Part shown: positions 38,303 through 46,923 of the stretch, piece after piece | Position numbering within the stretch: position 1 is the stretch's first letter | Layout: each line of letters starts with the position of its first letter | Source of the DNA: Acidobacteriota bacterium | GTDB taxonomy: Bacteria > Acidobacteriota > Terriglobia > Terriglobales > Acidobacteriaceae | DNA: 64,000 nt | Assembly (NCBI GenBank): GCA_013289795.1 | Contig: JABCZH010000006.1 | Location: 124,001 to 188,000 of the forward strand | Direction of reading: 5' to 3' | Translations under genes and position numbers: made by a program | Notes under the pieces: generated by a model | Seen by the model: only the letters and a program-made list of their open reading frames with translations | What the model was told of the DNA's origin: nothing | Database searches by the model: none

Positions 38303-39481
38303 TCAGAATGCGTCTATCCCCGTGACGCTTTGGCCGATGATCAGTGTGTGGATGTCGTGGGTGCCTTCGTAGGTCTTCACGGATTCCAGGTTCATCATGT
38401 GGCGCATGAGGGGGTATTCGTCGGCTACGCCGTTGGCGCCGAGAATGTCGCGGGACTTGCGGGCACATTCTAGGGCCATCCAGACGTTGTTTCGCTTGGC
38501 CATGGAGATGTGCTGAGCGCCGGCTTTGTCTTTATCTTTGAGTCTTCCCACCTGAAGGACGAGGAGCTGTGCTTTGGTTATCTCGTTAATCATCCAGGTG
38601 AGCTTTTCCTGTACAAGTTGATGAGAAGCAATGGGTTTGTCGTGGAACTGTTTGCGCAAGATTGAGTATTGAAGCGCGCAATCGTAGCAGGACATGGCTG
38701 CGCCTAGAGCTCCCCAGGCGATTCCGTAGCGGGCTTGATTCAAGCACATGAGCGGAGACTTGAGGCCGCCACTCTTCGGGAGCAGATTGGACTCGGGGAT
38801 GTGGACGTCTTGCATGGACAAGCCTGAAGTTACTGACGCACGCAGCGACCATTTGCCGTGGATGTCTTCGGCTTTGAATCCGGGGCGATCGGTTTCTACT
38901 AAGAAGCCGCGGATTTTGTTGTCTTCGTCTTCTACCTTGGCCCAGATTACGGCTACGTTGGCAATGGAGCCGGAGGTGATCCACATTTTTTCGCCGTTGA
39001 GGACATATTCTTTTCCGACTTTACGGGCGCGGGTGCGCATGCCTCCGGGGTTGGAGCCGAAGTCGGGTTCGGTGAGGCCGAAGCAGCCTAGCTTTTCGCC
39101 GCTTTGCAGGGCGGGGAGCCAGGTTTGTTTTTGCTCGTCGCTGCCGAAGGCGTAGATTGGATACATGACCAGGGCGGACTGCACGCTTACGAAGGAGCGG
39201 ACGCCGGAGTCGCCGCGCTCCATTTCCTGCATGACCAGGCCGTATTCGACGTTCGACATCCCGGCGCAGCCGTAGCCTTTGAGGCTGGCTCCGAAGAAGC
39301 CCAGATCGGCCATCGGTTTGACGAGTTCGCGGGGGAAGCGGCCAGCGCGGTTGCACTCCTCGATGATCGGAATCAGGTTGTCTTCAATGAATTTGCGGGA
39401 GGTGTCGCGGACCAGGAGTTCGTCGTCGGTGAGGAGAGCGTCGAAGCCGATGAAGTCAACGCCGCGGAATTTGAGGGACAT
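38303..39481 (-). CDS. gcdH: Glutaryl-CoA dehydrogenase-like acyl-CoA dehydrogenase
   Basis: From the ATG at 39481 (MSLKFRGVDFIGFDALLTDD) the protein has 392 residues, the normal size. LGCFGLTEPDFGSNPGGM is the FAD-binding signature with the Thr-Glu pair, MWITSGSIANVAVIWAKVED the middle domain, and TYEGTHDIHTLIIGQSVTG the C-terminal signature with the catalytic Glu. The preceding RDILGANGVADEYPLMRHMM and the TxEGT context place it in the glutaryl-CoA branch, which decarboxylates glutaryl-CoA to crotonyl-CoA in Lys/Trp degradation. The upstream 76-codon frame is not part of the gene. Confidence 0.85.
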   Translation of the reverse strand: MSLKFRGVDFIGFDALLTDDELLVRDTSRKFIEDNLIPIIEECNRAGRFPRELVKPMADLGFFGASLKGYGCAGMSNVEYGLVMQEMERGDSGVRSFVSVQSALVMYPIYAFGSDEQKQTWLPALQSGEKLGCFGLTEPDFGSNPGGMRTRARKVGKEYVLNGEKMWITSGSIANVAVIWAKVEDEDNKIRGFLVETDRPGFKAEDIHGKWSLRASVTSGLSMQDVHIPESNLLPKSGGLKSPLMCLNQARYGIAWGALGAAMSCYDCALQYSILRKQFHDKPIASHQLVQEKLTWMINEITKAQLLVLQVGRLKDKDKAGAQHISMAKRNNVWMALECARKSRDILGANGVADEYPLMRHMMNLESVKTYEGTHDIHTLIIGQSVTGIDAF

Positions 39482-39596
39482 GGGACTCTCTTTTCTGCTT
39501 GCGAATACGCACAGAGCTATTAGGAAGAAGGAACTTACCACGCTAACAAAGGGTTGCCGAGAGGTCAAACCGTCGGAGAGGCAAATGCTAAAGCCT

Positions 39597-39665
39597 TTAC
39601 CACTGAGGGCACAGAGGAAGGTAAAATTCTCAATCGCTGAGGGTGCCGAGTGCGCGGAGGGCAGA
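39597..39665 (+). repeat. CACAGAGG-type and GCTGAGGGTGCCGAG repeats
   Basis: TTTACCACTGAGGGCACAGAGGAAGG (39596-39621) and CAATCGCTGAGGGTGCCGAGTGCGCGGAGG (39631-39660) fill the divergent gap 39482-39751 upstream of the dehydrogenase. No gene is seen. Confidence 0.55.
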
Positions 39666-39751
39666 ATCGTGCATTTACACCGAGGTCGATTTTGACAATA
39701 CTTTTGCAAAATCGGTGGGTGGAGGGGTAAGGTGAGGCATCAAAACTGTTT

Positions 39752-40615
39752 ATGGGGATGCGAATGCGGAGAGTGATACTGCTGGCGGGACTACTGGTTG
39801 GCTGGTGCGGGGCCGTGATGGCCGCGGAGCCTCCAGCCGATGTGGTCACGCTGGACAGCGGCTTTCGCTTCCTCTACGACCTGGACTTCGAACATGCGCA
39901 CCAGGCGTTTGCTTCGTGGCAGCAGCAAAACCCGGACAATCCGCTGGGACCGGTGTGTGAAGCGGCGGCATTGTTGTTTTCGGAGTTCAACCGATTGGGA
40001 GTGCTGGAATCGCAGTTCTATCAGGATGACAAGGCATTTCAAGCCCGCCAGCAATTCACTCCGGATCCGGGGTTGCGAGTGCGCTTCAACACCGCGCTGG
40101 ATCGAGCCGAGAGCAGCGCCCAGGTACGGCTGGCCAAGGACGCGAAGAATCGCGATGCGTTGTTCGCGCTGACGATGGCTTCGGGCTTGCGGGCAGACTA
40201 TGCGGGATTGATCGAGAAGCGCAATTTGGCGTCGCTGCATTTCACCAAGCAGGCGACGGCGTGGGCGCAGCAGTTGCTGGTGGTGGACCCAGGCTGCTAT
40301 GACGCGCATCTGGCGACGGGCGTGAGCCAGTACATTGTAGGCAGTATGTCGGCACCGGTGCGCTGGCTGGTGCGTCTGGGAGGAGTCTCGGGAGACAAGG
40401 AAGCCGGGATTCGAGAGTTGCAGGTCACCGCGGACCGCGGACAATATCTGGCGCCATTCGCGCGGATTTTGCTGGCGATTGCGTATGTGCGGGAGAAAGA
40501 CAAGCCGCGGGCGCGCCAACTTCTGGTGGCCTTGCAGAATGATTTTCCACAGAATCCCATATTTGCCCGCCAGATCAGCCGACTGGATGCGCAGGGCTGC
40601 TGCGCTAAACCCTGA
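39752..40615 (+). CDS. Exported TPR-like protein
   Basis: A 287-residue protein with a signal peptide (RVILLAGLLVGWCGAVMAA, cut near residue 25). The mature part is all-helical with TPR-like spacing: FLYDLDFEHAHQAFASWQQQ, ALFALTMASGLRADYAG, and FARILLAIAYVREKDKPRAR. ASLHFTKQATAWAQQLLVVD ending in DAHLATGVSQY resembles tetratricopeptide proteins of Acidobacteriota. The C-terminus has CC (QGCCAKP). It precedes the Pho-box and pstS by 170 bp. Its role is unknown and it may be scaffolding or stress related. Confidence 0.6.
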   Translation: MGMRMRRVILLAGLLVGWCGAVMAAEPPADVVTLDSGFRFLYDLDFEHAHQAFASWQQQNPDNPLGPVCEAAALLFSEFNRLGVLESQFYQDDKAFQARQQFTPDPGLRVRFNTALDRAESSAQVRLAKDAKNRDALFALTMASGLRADYAGLIEKRNLASLHFTKQATAWAQQLLVVDPGCYDAHLATGVSQYIVGSMSAPVRWLVRLGGVSGDKEAGIRELQVTADRGQYLAPFARILLAIAYVREKDKPRARQLLVALQNDFPQNPIFARQISRLDAQGCCAKP

Positions 40616-40717
40616 TACCGCCGCTGATTTTCCCCGATTAGAATGACCAACGCCCTGGAGTGATGCGGATCAAATCGAGAATCCGCGCAGGGGGTGATTT
40701 ATGAGAAATTCATCGAA

Positions 40718-40735
40718 TTGTAACCATCCTGTAAC
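40718..40735 (+). promoter_or_regulatory. Pho box upstream of pstS
   Basis: TTGTAAC (40718-40724) and CTGTAAC (40729-40735) are direct repeats with an 11-bp pitch, the layout of a PhoB/PhoP binding site. A possible -10 (TAGGGT) follows at 40753. The same pattern precedes pstC at 49834. It suggests induction on phosphate starvation. Confidence 0.75.
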
Positions 40736-40788
40736 ATTCCCGCCGTAAAACCTAGGGTACTAAGAAAATCCCTTGGAGGAATCGCCGC

Positions 40789-41790
40789 GTGATACGACGA
40801 ATTGCGCTTTTGTGTCTGGCTCTGGCAGTACCGGCTGGTGCGCAGACTACGATCAATGGGGCGGGCGCAACGTTCCCTTATCCGATGTATTCGAAGTGGT
40901 TCAGTGAGTATCACAAGGCCCACCCGGATATTCAGATCAACTATCAATCGATCGGCAGCGGTGGAGGCATTCGCCAGGTGCTGGCGGGGACGGTTGACTT
41001 CGGCGCCAGTGACGGCCCCATGAGTGACGAGCAACTGTCGCAGGCCAAGACCAAGATCCTGCATGTTCCCACAGTGCTAGGAGCGAATGTCCCGGCCTAT
41101 AACATTCCGGGAGTGACTGCGGAATTGAAATTTACGCCGGAGGTTCTCGCGGGCATTTTCCTAGGCAAGATTGCTTCCTGGAACGATCCGGCTATCGCGG
41201 CCGCGAACCCAGGTGTGAATCTGCCCAACCAACCTATCATTGTGATCCATCGCTCCGACGGGAGTGGCACCACCTACATTTGGACGGACTACCTGTCGAA
41301 GGTGAGTCCGGATTGGCAAAGCCAGGTGGGTAAAGGGACGTCGGTGAAATGGCCGGTCGGTCTGGGCGGCAAGGGCAACGAAGGAGTTGCCGGCATGATC
41401 CGGCAGATGCAAGGTTCCATTGGCTACATAGAACTGATCTATGCCATCTCCAACAAGATTTCCTATGGCATCGTCAAGAACGCGGCAGGAGCCTTCGTTA
41501 AGGCCAGCCTGGAAAGCGTGACCGCAGCGGCGGCCTCGGTCAAGAGCATGCCGGCGGACTTCCGGGTTTCGATCACCAATGCGCCCGGAAAGGACGCGTA
41601 TCCGATTTCCAGCTTCACTTGGCTGCTGATACCAGCTCAGTCGAAAGACGCCAGCAAGGGGAAAATCCTGGCGGATTTTCTGACCTGGATGGTGGACGAC
41701 GGGCAGAAGATGACGGCAGAACTGGCGTATGCGCCGTTGCCGGAATCGGTGGCGACGAAGGTGAAGGCGGAGATCAAGCAGGTCCGATAG
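40789..41790 (+). CDS. pstS: Phosphate ABC transporter substrate-binding protein
   Basis: A 333-residue periplasmic protein with a GTG start behind TTGGAGGAA and a signal peptide (IALLCLALAVPAGAQ). INGAGATFPYPMYSKWF, YQSIGSGGGIRQVLAGTVDF and HRSDGSGTTYIWTDYLSKVS are the phosphate-binding loops, and VGLGGKGNEGVAGMIRQMQG the conserved PstS signature. It delivers phosphate to PstCAB, whose genes lie 9 kb away with polyP genes between them. It is likely in one mRNA with the porin gene 57 bp downstream. Confidence 0.95.
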   Translation: MIRRIALLCLALAVPAGAQTTINGAGATFPYPMYSKWFSEYHKAHPDIQINYQSIGSGGGIRQVLAGTVDFGASDGPMSDEQLSQAKTKILHVPTVLGANVPAYNIPGVTAELKFTPEVLAGIFLGKIASWNDPAIAAANPGVNLPNQPIIVIHRSDGSGTTYIWTDYLSKVSPDWQSQVGKGTSVKWPVGLGGKGNEGVAGMIRQMQGSIGYIELIYAISNKISYGIVKNAAGAFVKASLESVTAAAASVKSMPADFRVSITNAPGKDAYPISSFTWLLIPAQSKDASKGKILADFLTWMVDDGQKMTAELAYAPLPESVATKVKAEIKQVR

Positions 41791-41847
41791 TCAGAGTCAA
41801 ATCCGTGTAATGCAGGGTCGCCTCCGTCTCGAGGCAAAGGAGAGAAG

Positions 41848-43704
41848 ATGAAGTGCGTTCTCAGGTGGTGCGTAGTTCTGCTTATGGCAGCAAGCTCGCT
41901 GGCGCAGACTGCCCCGGCGAAGAAGAAAACCACAACCAAGGCGGCGGCAGGAACAGTTTCGGCAGCTGATGTGCAGGCGCTGAAAGATGCCCTGGCCTCG
42001 CAGCAACAGCAGATTCGTGAACTGAAGACTGAAATGCAAAGGCGGGATGCAGCCTTGCAGCAGGCGCAGCAGCAGATGCAGGATGCGCAAGCGGCAGCGG
42101 CCTCGGCCCAGGCCAAGGCGGACCAGGCGGCCCAACAAGCCGGCCAACAGCAGCAAGCTGTGGCCGACTTGAAAACTGACGTGTCGGACATGAAACAAAA
42201 CGCCACCAACGCGGCCTTGAGTCTGCAGGAGACCCAGAAGAACATTCAGTCAAGCCTGGAGAGTCCGGTCGCCCTGCACTACAAGGGGATCAACATTACG
42301 CCGGTCGGGTTCCTGGCGGCAGAAACAGTGTGGCGCTCGCATGCCACCGGGGGGGACATCAATACCCAGTTCAACGCGATTCCGTTCAACGGAGCGGCAC
42401 AGAGCCATATGAGCGAGTTCTTCGGCTCAGGCCGGCAATCGCGGATCGGGTTCCTGGCGGAAGGAGCCTTGAGCAATTTCACCATGCGGGGCTATGTGGA
42501 GGCGGATTTCCTCTCCGCCGGCGTCACCTCGAATAACAACCAGAGCAATAGCTATACGTTGCGTCAGCGGCAAGCGTGGGGTCAGGCCGCATTGAACAGC
42601 GGCTGGACTTTCACGGGAGGCCAGATGTGGAGCCTGGTGACTGAGACCCGGAAAGGCATGGACAACCGCAGCGAAGCGCTGCCCATGACGATTGATCCCA
42701 ATTATAACGTTGGTTTCAGTTGGGCCCGGCAGTACGGGTTCCGCGTGACCAAGAAGCTCACGGATAAGCTCTGGGTGGGCGGCTCAATCGAAGATGCACA
42801 GATCATCCTCGGTGGGCACGGGGCCAGCAATAACTTCCTGATCGGTCAACAGGGCGCCGGTGGCGGGCTCTACAACGGCACGACCAACTACTCATACAAC
42901 GCGAGTCCTGATTTCATCGGAAAGATTGTGTTTGAGCCAGGTTTCGGACACTATGAAGTGTTTGGAGTGATCTCGGATTTCCGCGACCGCATTTATCCTG
43001 GAGCAACGCTGGCCAAGCCCTCGGTTGTAGGGGCCTTCAACAACAATGCCGTTGGCGGCGGCGCAGGAGCCAATGCGCGGTGGACCATCGCCAAGAAGTA
43101 CGATGTTGGACTCCACTTCATGGGCGGCTCAGGGACGGGCCGCTACGGTACGTCTCAGCTGGCAGACGTGGTTGCGAACCCCGCCGGGCTGCTGACGCCG
43201 ATCACGAATTATCAAGCTCTGGGCACGCTGGAATATCACGAGAAGAAATTGGACGTGTACCTCAACTATGGCGCGGAGTACGAAGACAGAGTCATGTATC
43301 TCAACTCCGCTGGAAAGCCGGTAGGCTACGGGTCAACCTTGTTCAACAATTCAGGTTGCGACTCGGAAACCGTGCCGGCGGGAACCTCAACCACCGTAAG
43401 TACGCCGCCTACAACCCCCGGAGGGAACCCCGGAACCAGCAGTATTCCTACGCCGGGGTCGTTAGGAACTCCGCTCACGGGCGGGTATAACCCAGGCGGG
43501 TTGAAGAATTGTAACGGCGATACCCGGGTCATCATGGAGGGAACGATTGGGTTCTGGTATCGCTTCTACAAAGGACCGAAAGGCACTCTGCAGTGGGGGC
43601 CGCAGTACTCGTACATCGATCGCAACATTTGGGCGGGTACCGGTGGGAATCCGAACGCGACGGAGAACATGATTATGACTTCGTTCCGTTACTACCTGCC
43701 GTAA
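41848..43704 (+). CDS. Outer-membrane porin with coiled-coil N-terminus
   Basis: A 618-residue exported protein. After the signal peptide (VVLLMAASSLAQTA) there is a Lys/Thr/Ala linker and a long coiled coil at about 40-135 (ALKDALASQQQQIRELKTEM). From about 145 on it is a beta-barrel of alternating strands (RIGFLAEGALSNFTMRGYVE, WTFTGGQMWSLVTETRKGMD) ending in the aromatic terminus FRYYLP. A Pro/Gly/Thr-rich loop lies near residues 515-555. The barrel plus coiled coil fits an acidobacterial porin. Its position behind pstS suggests a phosphate or phosphate-ester channel, which is inference. Confidence 0.78.
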   Translation: MKCVLRWCVVLLMAASSLAQTAPAKKKTTTKAAAGTVSAADVQALKDALASQQQQIRELKTEMQRRDAALQQAQQQMQDAQAAAASAQAKADQAAQQAGQQQQAVADLKTDVSDMKQNATNAALSLQETQKNIQSSLESPVALHYKGINITPVGFLAAETVWRSHATGGDINTQFNAIPFNGAAQSHMSEFFGSGRQSRIGFLAEGALSNFTMRGYVEADFLSAGVTSNNNQSNSYTLRQRQAWGQAALNSGWTFTGGQMWSLVTETRKGMDNRSEALPMTIDPNYNVGFSWARQYGFRVTKKLTDKLWVGGSIEDAQIILGGHGASNNFLIGQQGAGGGLYNGTTNYSYNASPDFIGKIVFEPGFGHYEVFGVISDFRDRIYPGATLAKPSVVGAFNNNAVGGGAGANARWTIAKKYDVGLHFMGGSGTGRYGTSQLADVVANPAGLLTPITNYQALGTLEYHEKKLDVYLNYGAEYEDRVMYLNSAGKPVGYGSTLFNNSGCDSETVPAGTSTTVSTPPTTPGGNPGTSSIPTPGSLGTPLTGGYNPGGLKNCNGDTRVIMEGTIGFWYRFYKGPKGTLQWGPQYSYIDRNIWAGTGGNPNATENMIMTSFRYYLP

Positions 43705-43730
43705 GGCTGGTTTTCAAAAAAGAGTACGAA

Positions 43731-43767
43731 ATGAGCGCCAGCCGAATGGTTGGCGTTCATTTTTGTT
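43731..43767 (+). terminator. Intrinsic terminator after the porin gene
   Basis: ATGAGCGCCAGCC (43731-43743), loop GAAT, GGTTGGCGTTCAT (43748-43760), then TTTTTGTT. A 13-bp stem with two G-T pairs ends the pstS-porin transcript. Confidence 0.85.
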
Positions 43768-43788
43768 AGGCGGTAGAATGGGTACTGG

Positions 43789-44193
43789 ATGCGACTACGG
43801 AAGGCCACATGCTTGATTCTGATGATGGTCGTATTGCTGGGGGCAGCGGCGCGGAAACAGTACGTGGAAGGCACCATCATGGATGTGCAGGAGAAAACCA
43901 CCACGCGGGTCTTGTACTACCAGGTGGACACTCCAATCACGCGGGATGATGCGTATTACGAACTATCCGTCCAAGTCAAAGATACGGTATATTTTGGGCG
44001 CTACACGCCGATGCATTCCAGCGATACCTTGCCCGGGGATTGGCATGCAGGGTCAGCGGTCCAGGCCAGAATCGACGGGCGCCACCTGGTGCTGAAGCGG
44101 CCGGGCGGGACAGAGATGAGTTTTGCCTTCACCAAACGCCCGGTGATGAGACCAGTGCCGAGCGGTTCCGCGGCTGCACCGGCAAGTAAGTAG
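43789..44193 (+). CDS. Small exported hypothetical protein
   Basis: A 134-residue protein with a hydrophobic signal-type N-terminus (RKATCLILMMVVLLGAAA) and a beta-rich domain: YVEGTIMDVQEKTTTRVLYY, YYELSVQVKDTVYFGRYTPM, GSAVQARIDGRHLVLKRPGG. The pattern recalls small OB- or beta-sandwich exported proteins of Acidobacteriota. A TAGAAT box ends nine bases before the ATG, pointing to a short leader. It is separate from the terminated porin unit and 39 bp ahead of ppk1. The function is unknown. Confidence 0.6.
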   Translation: MRLRKATCLILMMVVLLGAAARKQYVEGTIMDVQEKTTTRVLYYQVDTPITRDDAYYELSVQVKDTVYFGRYTPMHSSDTLPGDWHAGSAVQARIDGRHLVLKRPGGTEMSFAFTKRPVMRPVPSGSAAAPASK

Positions 44194-44232
44194 AGATCGG
44201 CCGCACGAAGTCCTGATTGATTCGCCTGGAAT

Positions 44233-46386
44233 ATGGCTCGTCCCGCGCTCGACAATTCGACCAATTACATAAACCGGGAAGCTTCCTGGCTGGCATTCAA
44301 TCGCCGGGTCCTGGAGGAAGCCGAAGATGCGGGCAACCCCGCTCTGGAACGACTGAAATTTCTCGCCATCACTGCCAGCAATCTGGATGAATTCTTCGAA
44401 GTGCGAGTGGCGGGACTGGTGCAGCAGATCGAAGACGGCTACACCGAAGCCGGGCCGGACGGGCTTACGCTCCTTGAGGAACGCGAGGTAGTTTCGCGGG
44501 AGACTCACGAACTGGTGGACGATCAGTACCGCTGCTGGAATGAGCAGTTGCGTCCGGTGTTGACGGAAAACGGAATTCGAGTCCTGGGCCTGCATGAACT
44601 GGACACCCGGGCGCGAGAGTTCGTTGACCAGTATTGCGAGCGCGAACTGGACCTGTTGTTAACGCCAGTGACGGTGGATCCGGCGCATCCATTTCCCCGA
44701 GTAATCAATAAGGCGCTGTGTGTGGCGTTCCTACTGCGGCGCCGGCGCCGGGCGTCGATGACGTACACCGGCGTGGTCACGGTGCCGCGGGCGCTGCCGC
44801 GGCTGGTGCGGCTGCCATCGGAAGGCACGGTGGATTTCATTTTCCTGGCAGACCTGGTGGCGCACCATGCCTCGCGCATGTACCACGGCTACGACATCGT
44901 GTCAGCGGCGGCGTTCCGGGTCACGCGCAACAGCAATCTTTATCTGGCGGAGGAAGAATCCCGCAATCTGTTGGAGTCGGTACGCACCGAGTTGCACAAC
45001 CGGCGCAAGGGCGACGCGGTGCGGCTGGAGATTGAGTCGGACGCCGATCCGGAGATCATTGAGCGTCTGCGCACCAACTTCGAACTGGAGCCGTGGCAGG
45101 TTTTCCCGGTGAACGGGCCGGTAAACTTGTCACGGCTGTTCAACATTTACGAGCAGACGGAACATCCCGAGCTGAAGTTCAAACCATTCAATCCCCGTGA
45201 ACTGCGGCTGACAGCCAAGTCGCAGGACCTGTTCGAGGAGCTGCGCCGGCACGATGTGTTGCTGCACCATCCTTTTGATTCCTACGACGCGGTGGTGTCG
45301 TTTATCGAGGCGGCGGCTGAGGACCCGCTGGTACTTTCCATCAAGCAGACGCTTTACCGCACCAGTGAGCATTCCCTGATTGTGCCGTCCTTGATGGCGG
45401 CGGCGGCGAAGAAGGAAGTGACGGCAGTAGTCGAACTGAAGGCGCGCTTCGACGAGGCGTCGAACATCCGCTGGGCGAGGGACCTGGAAGACGCTGGCGT
45501 GCAGGTGTTTCACGGCCTGGTGGGCCTGAAGACGCATTGCAAATTGTCGTTGCTGGTGCGCCACGATCCGGATGGGGTGATGCGGCGCTATGCGCATCTG
45601 GGTTCGGGAAACTACAACACGACTACGGCGCGGATCTACACCGACTTGAGTCTGTTGACGGCGGATCCCCAGATCACCGCGGCGGTACACGACGTGTTCA
45701 GCTTCCTGACGGCCTACGCGGAACATCCCAACTACGATCCGCTACTGGTGGCGCCGCTGAATCTCGCCGAGCACAGCCTGGCGCTGATTGCACGCGAAGC
45801 CGAGCATGCACGACATGGCCGGCCGGCGCGCATCATCGCGAAGATGAATGCTCTACTGGACAAGAACATCATCATGGCGCTTTATCAAGCATCCCAGGCG
45901 GGAGTGAAGATTGATTTGATCGTGCGGGGGACTTGCGCGCTGCGTCCGGGGGTGCGCGGGGTGAGCGATCACATTCGAGTGCGCAGCGTCGTGGGACGTT
46001 TTCTGGAGCACAGCCGCATTTATTACTTTGCCAACGGAGGGCAGGAAGAGACTTATGTGGGCAGCGCGGACTGGATGCCGCGCAATCTTTACGAGCGCGT
46101 AGAAGTGATCTTTCCGGTGAAAGACGAACTGCTGCGGGAGCGGATCCACCAGGAGATTCTGGAGGCGTATCTGGCGGACAATGTGAAGTCGCGTATTCTG
46201 CAGAAGGACGGGTCTTACGTCCGGACCTGGCAGGCGCAGGGGAAGCGGAAAGCGCCGGTGGCTTCGACTGCTTTCAGCGCCCAGGAATTCTTCCTGCGTT
46301 TGGCGGAAGGAAAACAGGCGCTCGATGCCATCCCCGCCGCACCCGTGCCCAAGGGCAGAAGAACGCTGGCGGGAAAGGAACGCTAA
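44233..46386 (+). CDS. ppk1: Polyphosphate kinase 1
   Basis: A 717-residue enzyme that polymerises the ATP gamma-phosphate to polyP. The N-terminal domain starts YINREASWLAFNRRVLEEAE; the catalytic core has YRTSEHSLIVPSLMAAAAKK and RYAHLGSGNYNTTTARIYTD, where H455 is the phosphorylated His. FLEHSRIYYFANGGQEETYV and SADWMPRNLYERVEVIFPV close the second PLD-like half. Full length and intact. It is followed by sixA after six bases and by ppx on the other strand. Confidence 0.95.
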   Translation: MARPALDNSTNYINREASWLAFNRRVLEEAEDAGNPALERLKFLAITASNLDEFFEVRVAGLVQQIEDGYTEAGPDGLTLLEEREVVSRETHELVDDQYRCWNEQLRPVLTENGIRVLGLHELDTRAREFVDQYCERELDLLLTPVTVDPAHPFPRVINKALCVAFLLRRRRRASMTYTGVVTVPRALPRLVRLPSEGTVDFIFLADLVAHHASRMYHGYDIVSAAAFRVTRNSNLYLAEEESRNLLESVRTELHNRRKGDAVRLEIESDADPEIIERLRTNFELEPWQVFPVNGPVNLSRLFNIYEQTEHPELKFKPFNPRELRLTAKSQDLFEELRRHDVLLHHPFDSYDAVVSFIEAAAEDPLVLSIKQTLYRTSEHSLIVPSLMAAAAKKEVTAVVELKARFDEASNIRWARDLEDAGVQVFHGLVGLKTHCKLSLLVRHDPDGVMRRYAHLGSGNYNTTTARIYTDLSLLTADPQITAAVHDVFSFLTAYAEHPNYDPLLVAPLNLAEHSLALIAREAEHARHGRPARIIAKMNALLDKNIIMALYQASQAGVKIDLIVRGTCALRPGVRGVSDHIRVRSVVGRFLEHSRIYYFANGGQEETYVGSADWMPRNLYERVEVIFPVKDELLRERIHQEILEAYLADNVKSRILQKDGSYVRTWQAQGKRKAPVASTAFSAQEFFLRLAEGKQALDAIPAAPVPKGRRTLAGKER

Positions 46387-46392
46387 CCAGAA

Positions 46393-46923
46393 ATGATCAT
46401 CTACTTCCTGCGTCATGCCAATGCCGGAGTGAGCATGAGCAATCTCAAGCGCGACGAGAAGCGCGCCCTGGATAAAGAAGGGATCGAACAGTGCAGCCTC
46501 GTGGGCCGGGTGCTGGCGGCCTTGGATGTGCAGGTGGACACCATGATCTCCAGTCCGCTGAAGCGCTCGACGCAGACGGCGTCATTGGTGGGAAATGAAC
46601 TGAGTTATGAAGGCAAGCTGCAACTGGAGGACGCGCTCCGCCCGGGAGCGACGTATGCGGATTTCCGACGTCTGCTGGAGAAATACGCGAAGCAGGAATC
46701 CATCATGGTAGTCGGGCACAACCCCAATCTGAGCGAATTTCTGGGGCGGGTCATTTGCGAGAACGGCTGCGAGGCAGGCATGGAACTGAAAAAAGGAGCC
46801 GTAGCCAAAGTGGAGATGGGGCGCAATGCCGCGGTCCTGCAGTGGTGCCTTACTCCCAGAGTGTTGCGCGGGATTTACGCCGCAGCCACTGAGAGCTCGC
46901 GACCGAAGACTTCCCGAAAGTAG
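46393..46923 (+). CDS. sixA: SixA-like phosphohistidine phosphatase
   Basis: A 176-residue histidine-phosphatase-fold protein with RHA (R7-H8) in MIIYFLRHANAGVS, ISSPLKRSTQTA (second Arg), and VVGHNPNLSEFLG (second His). SixA removes phosphate from phosphohistidine. It is six bases after ppk1 and so likely translated from the same mRNA. Its last 49 bp overlap the 3' end of the convergent ppx gene. Substrate could be a phospho-His of a kinase or PTS protein, or ppk1's own phospho-His; this is inference. Confidence 0.85.
   Translation: MIIYFLRHANAGVSMSNLKRDEKRALDKEGIEQCSLVGRVLAALDVQVDTMISSPLKRSTQTASLVGNELSYEGKLQLEDALRPGATYADFRRLLEKYAKQESIMVVGHNPNLSEFLGRVICENGCEAGMELKKGAVAKVEMGRNAAVLQWCLTPRVLRGIYAAATESSRPKTSRK

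Noticed and set aside
42279-43535. Antisense ORFs in the porin gene
   Set aside because: No conserved residues, and the plus frame is the clear beta-barrel gene.
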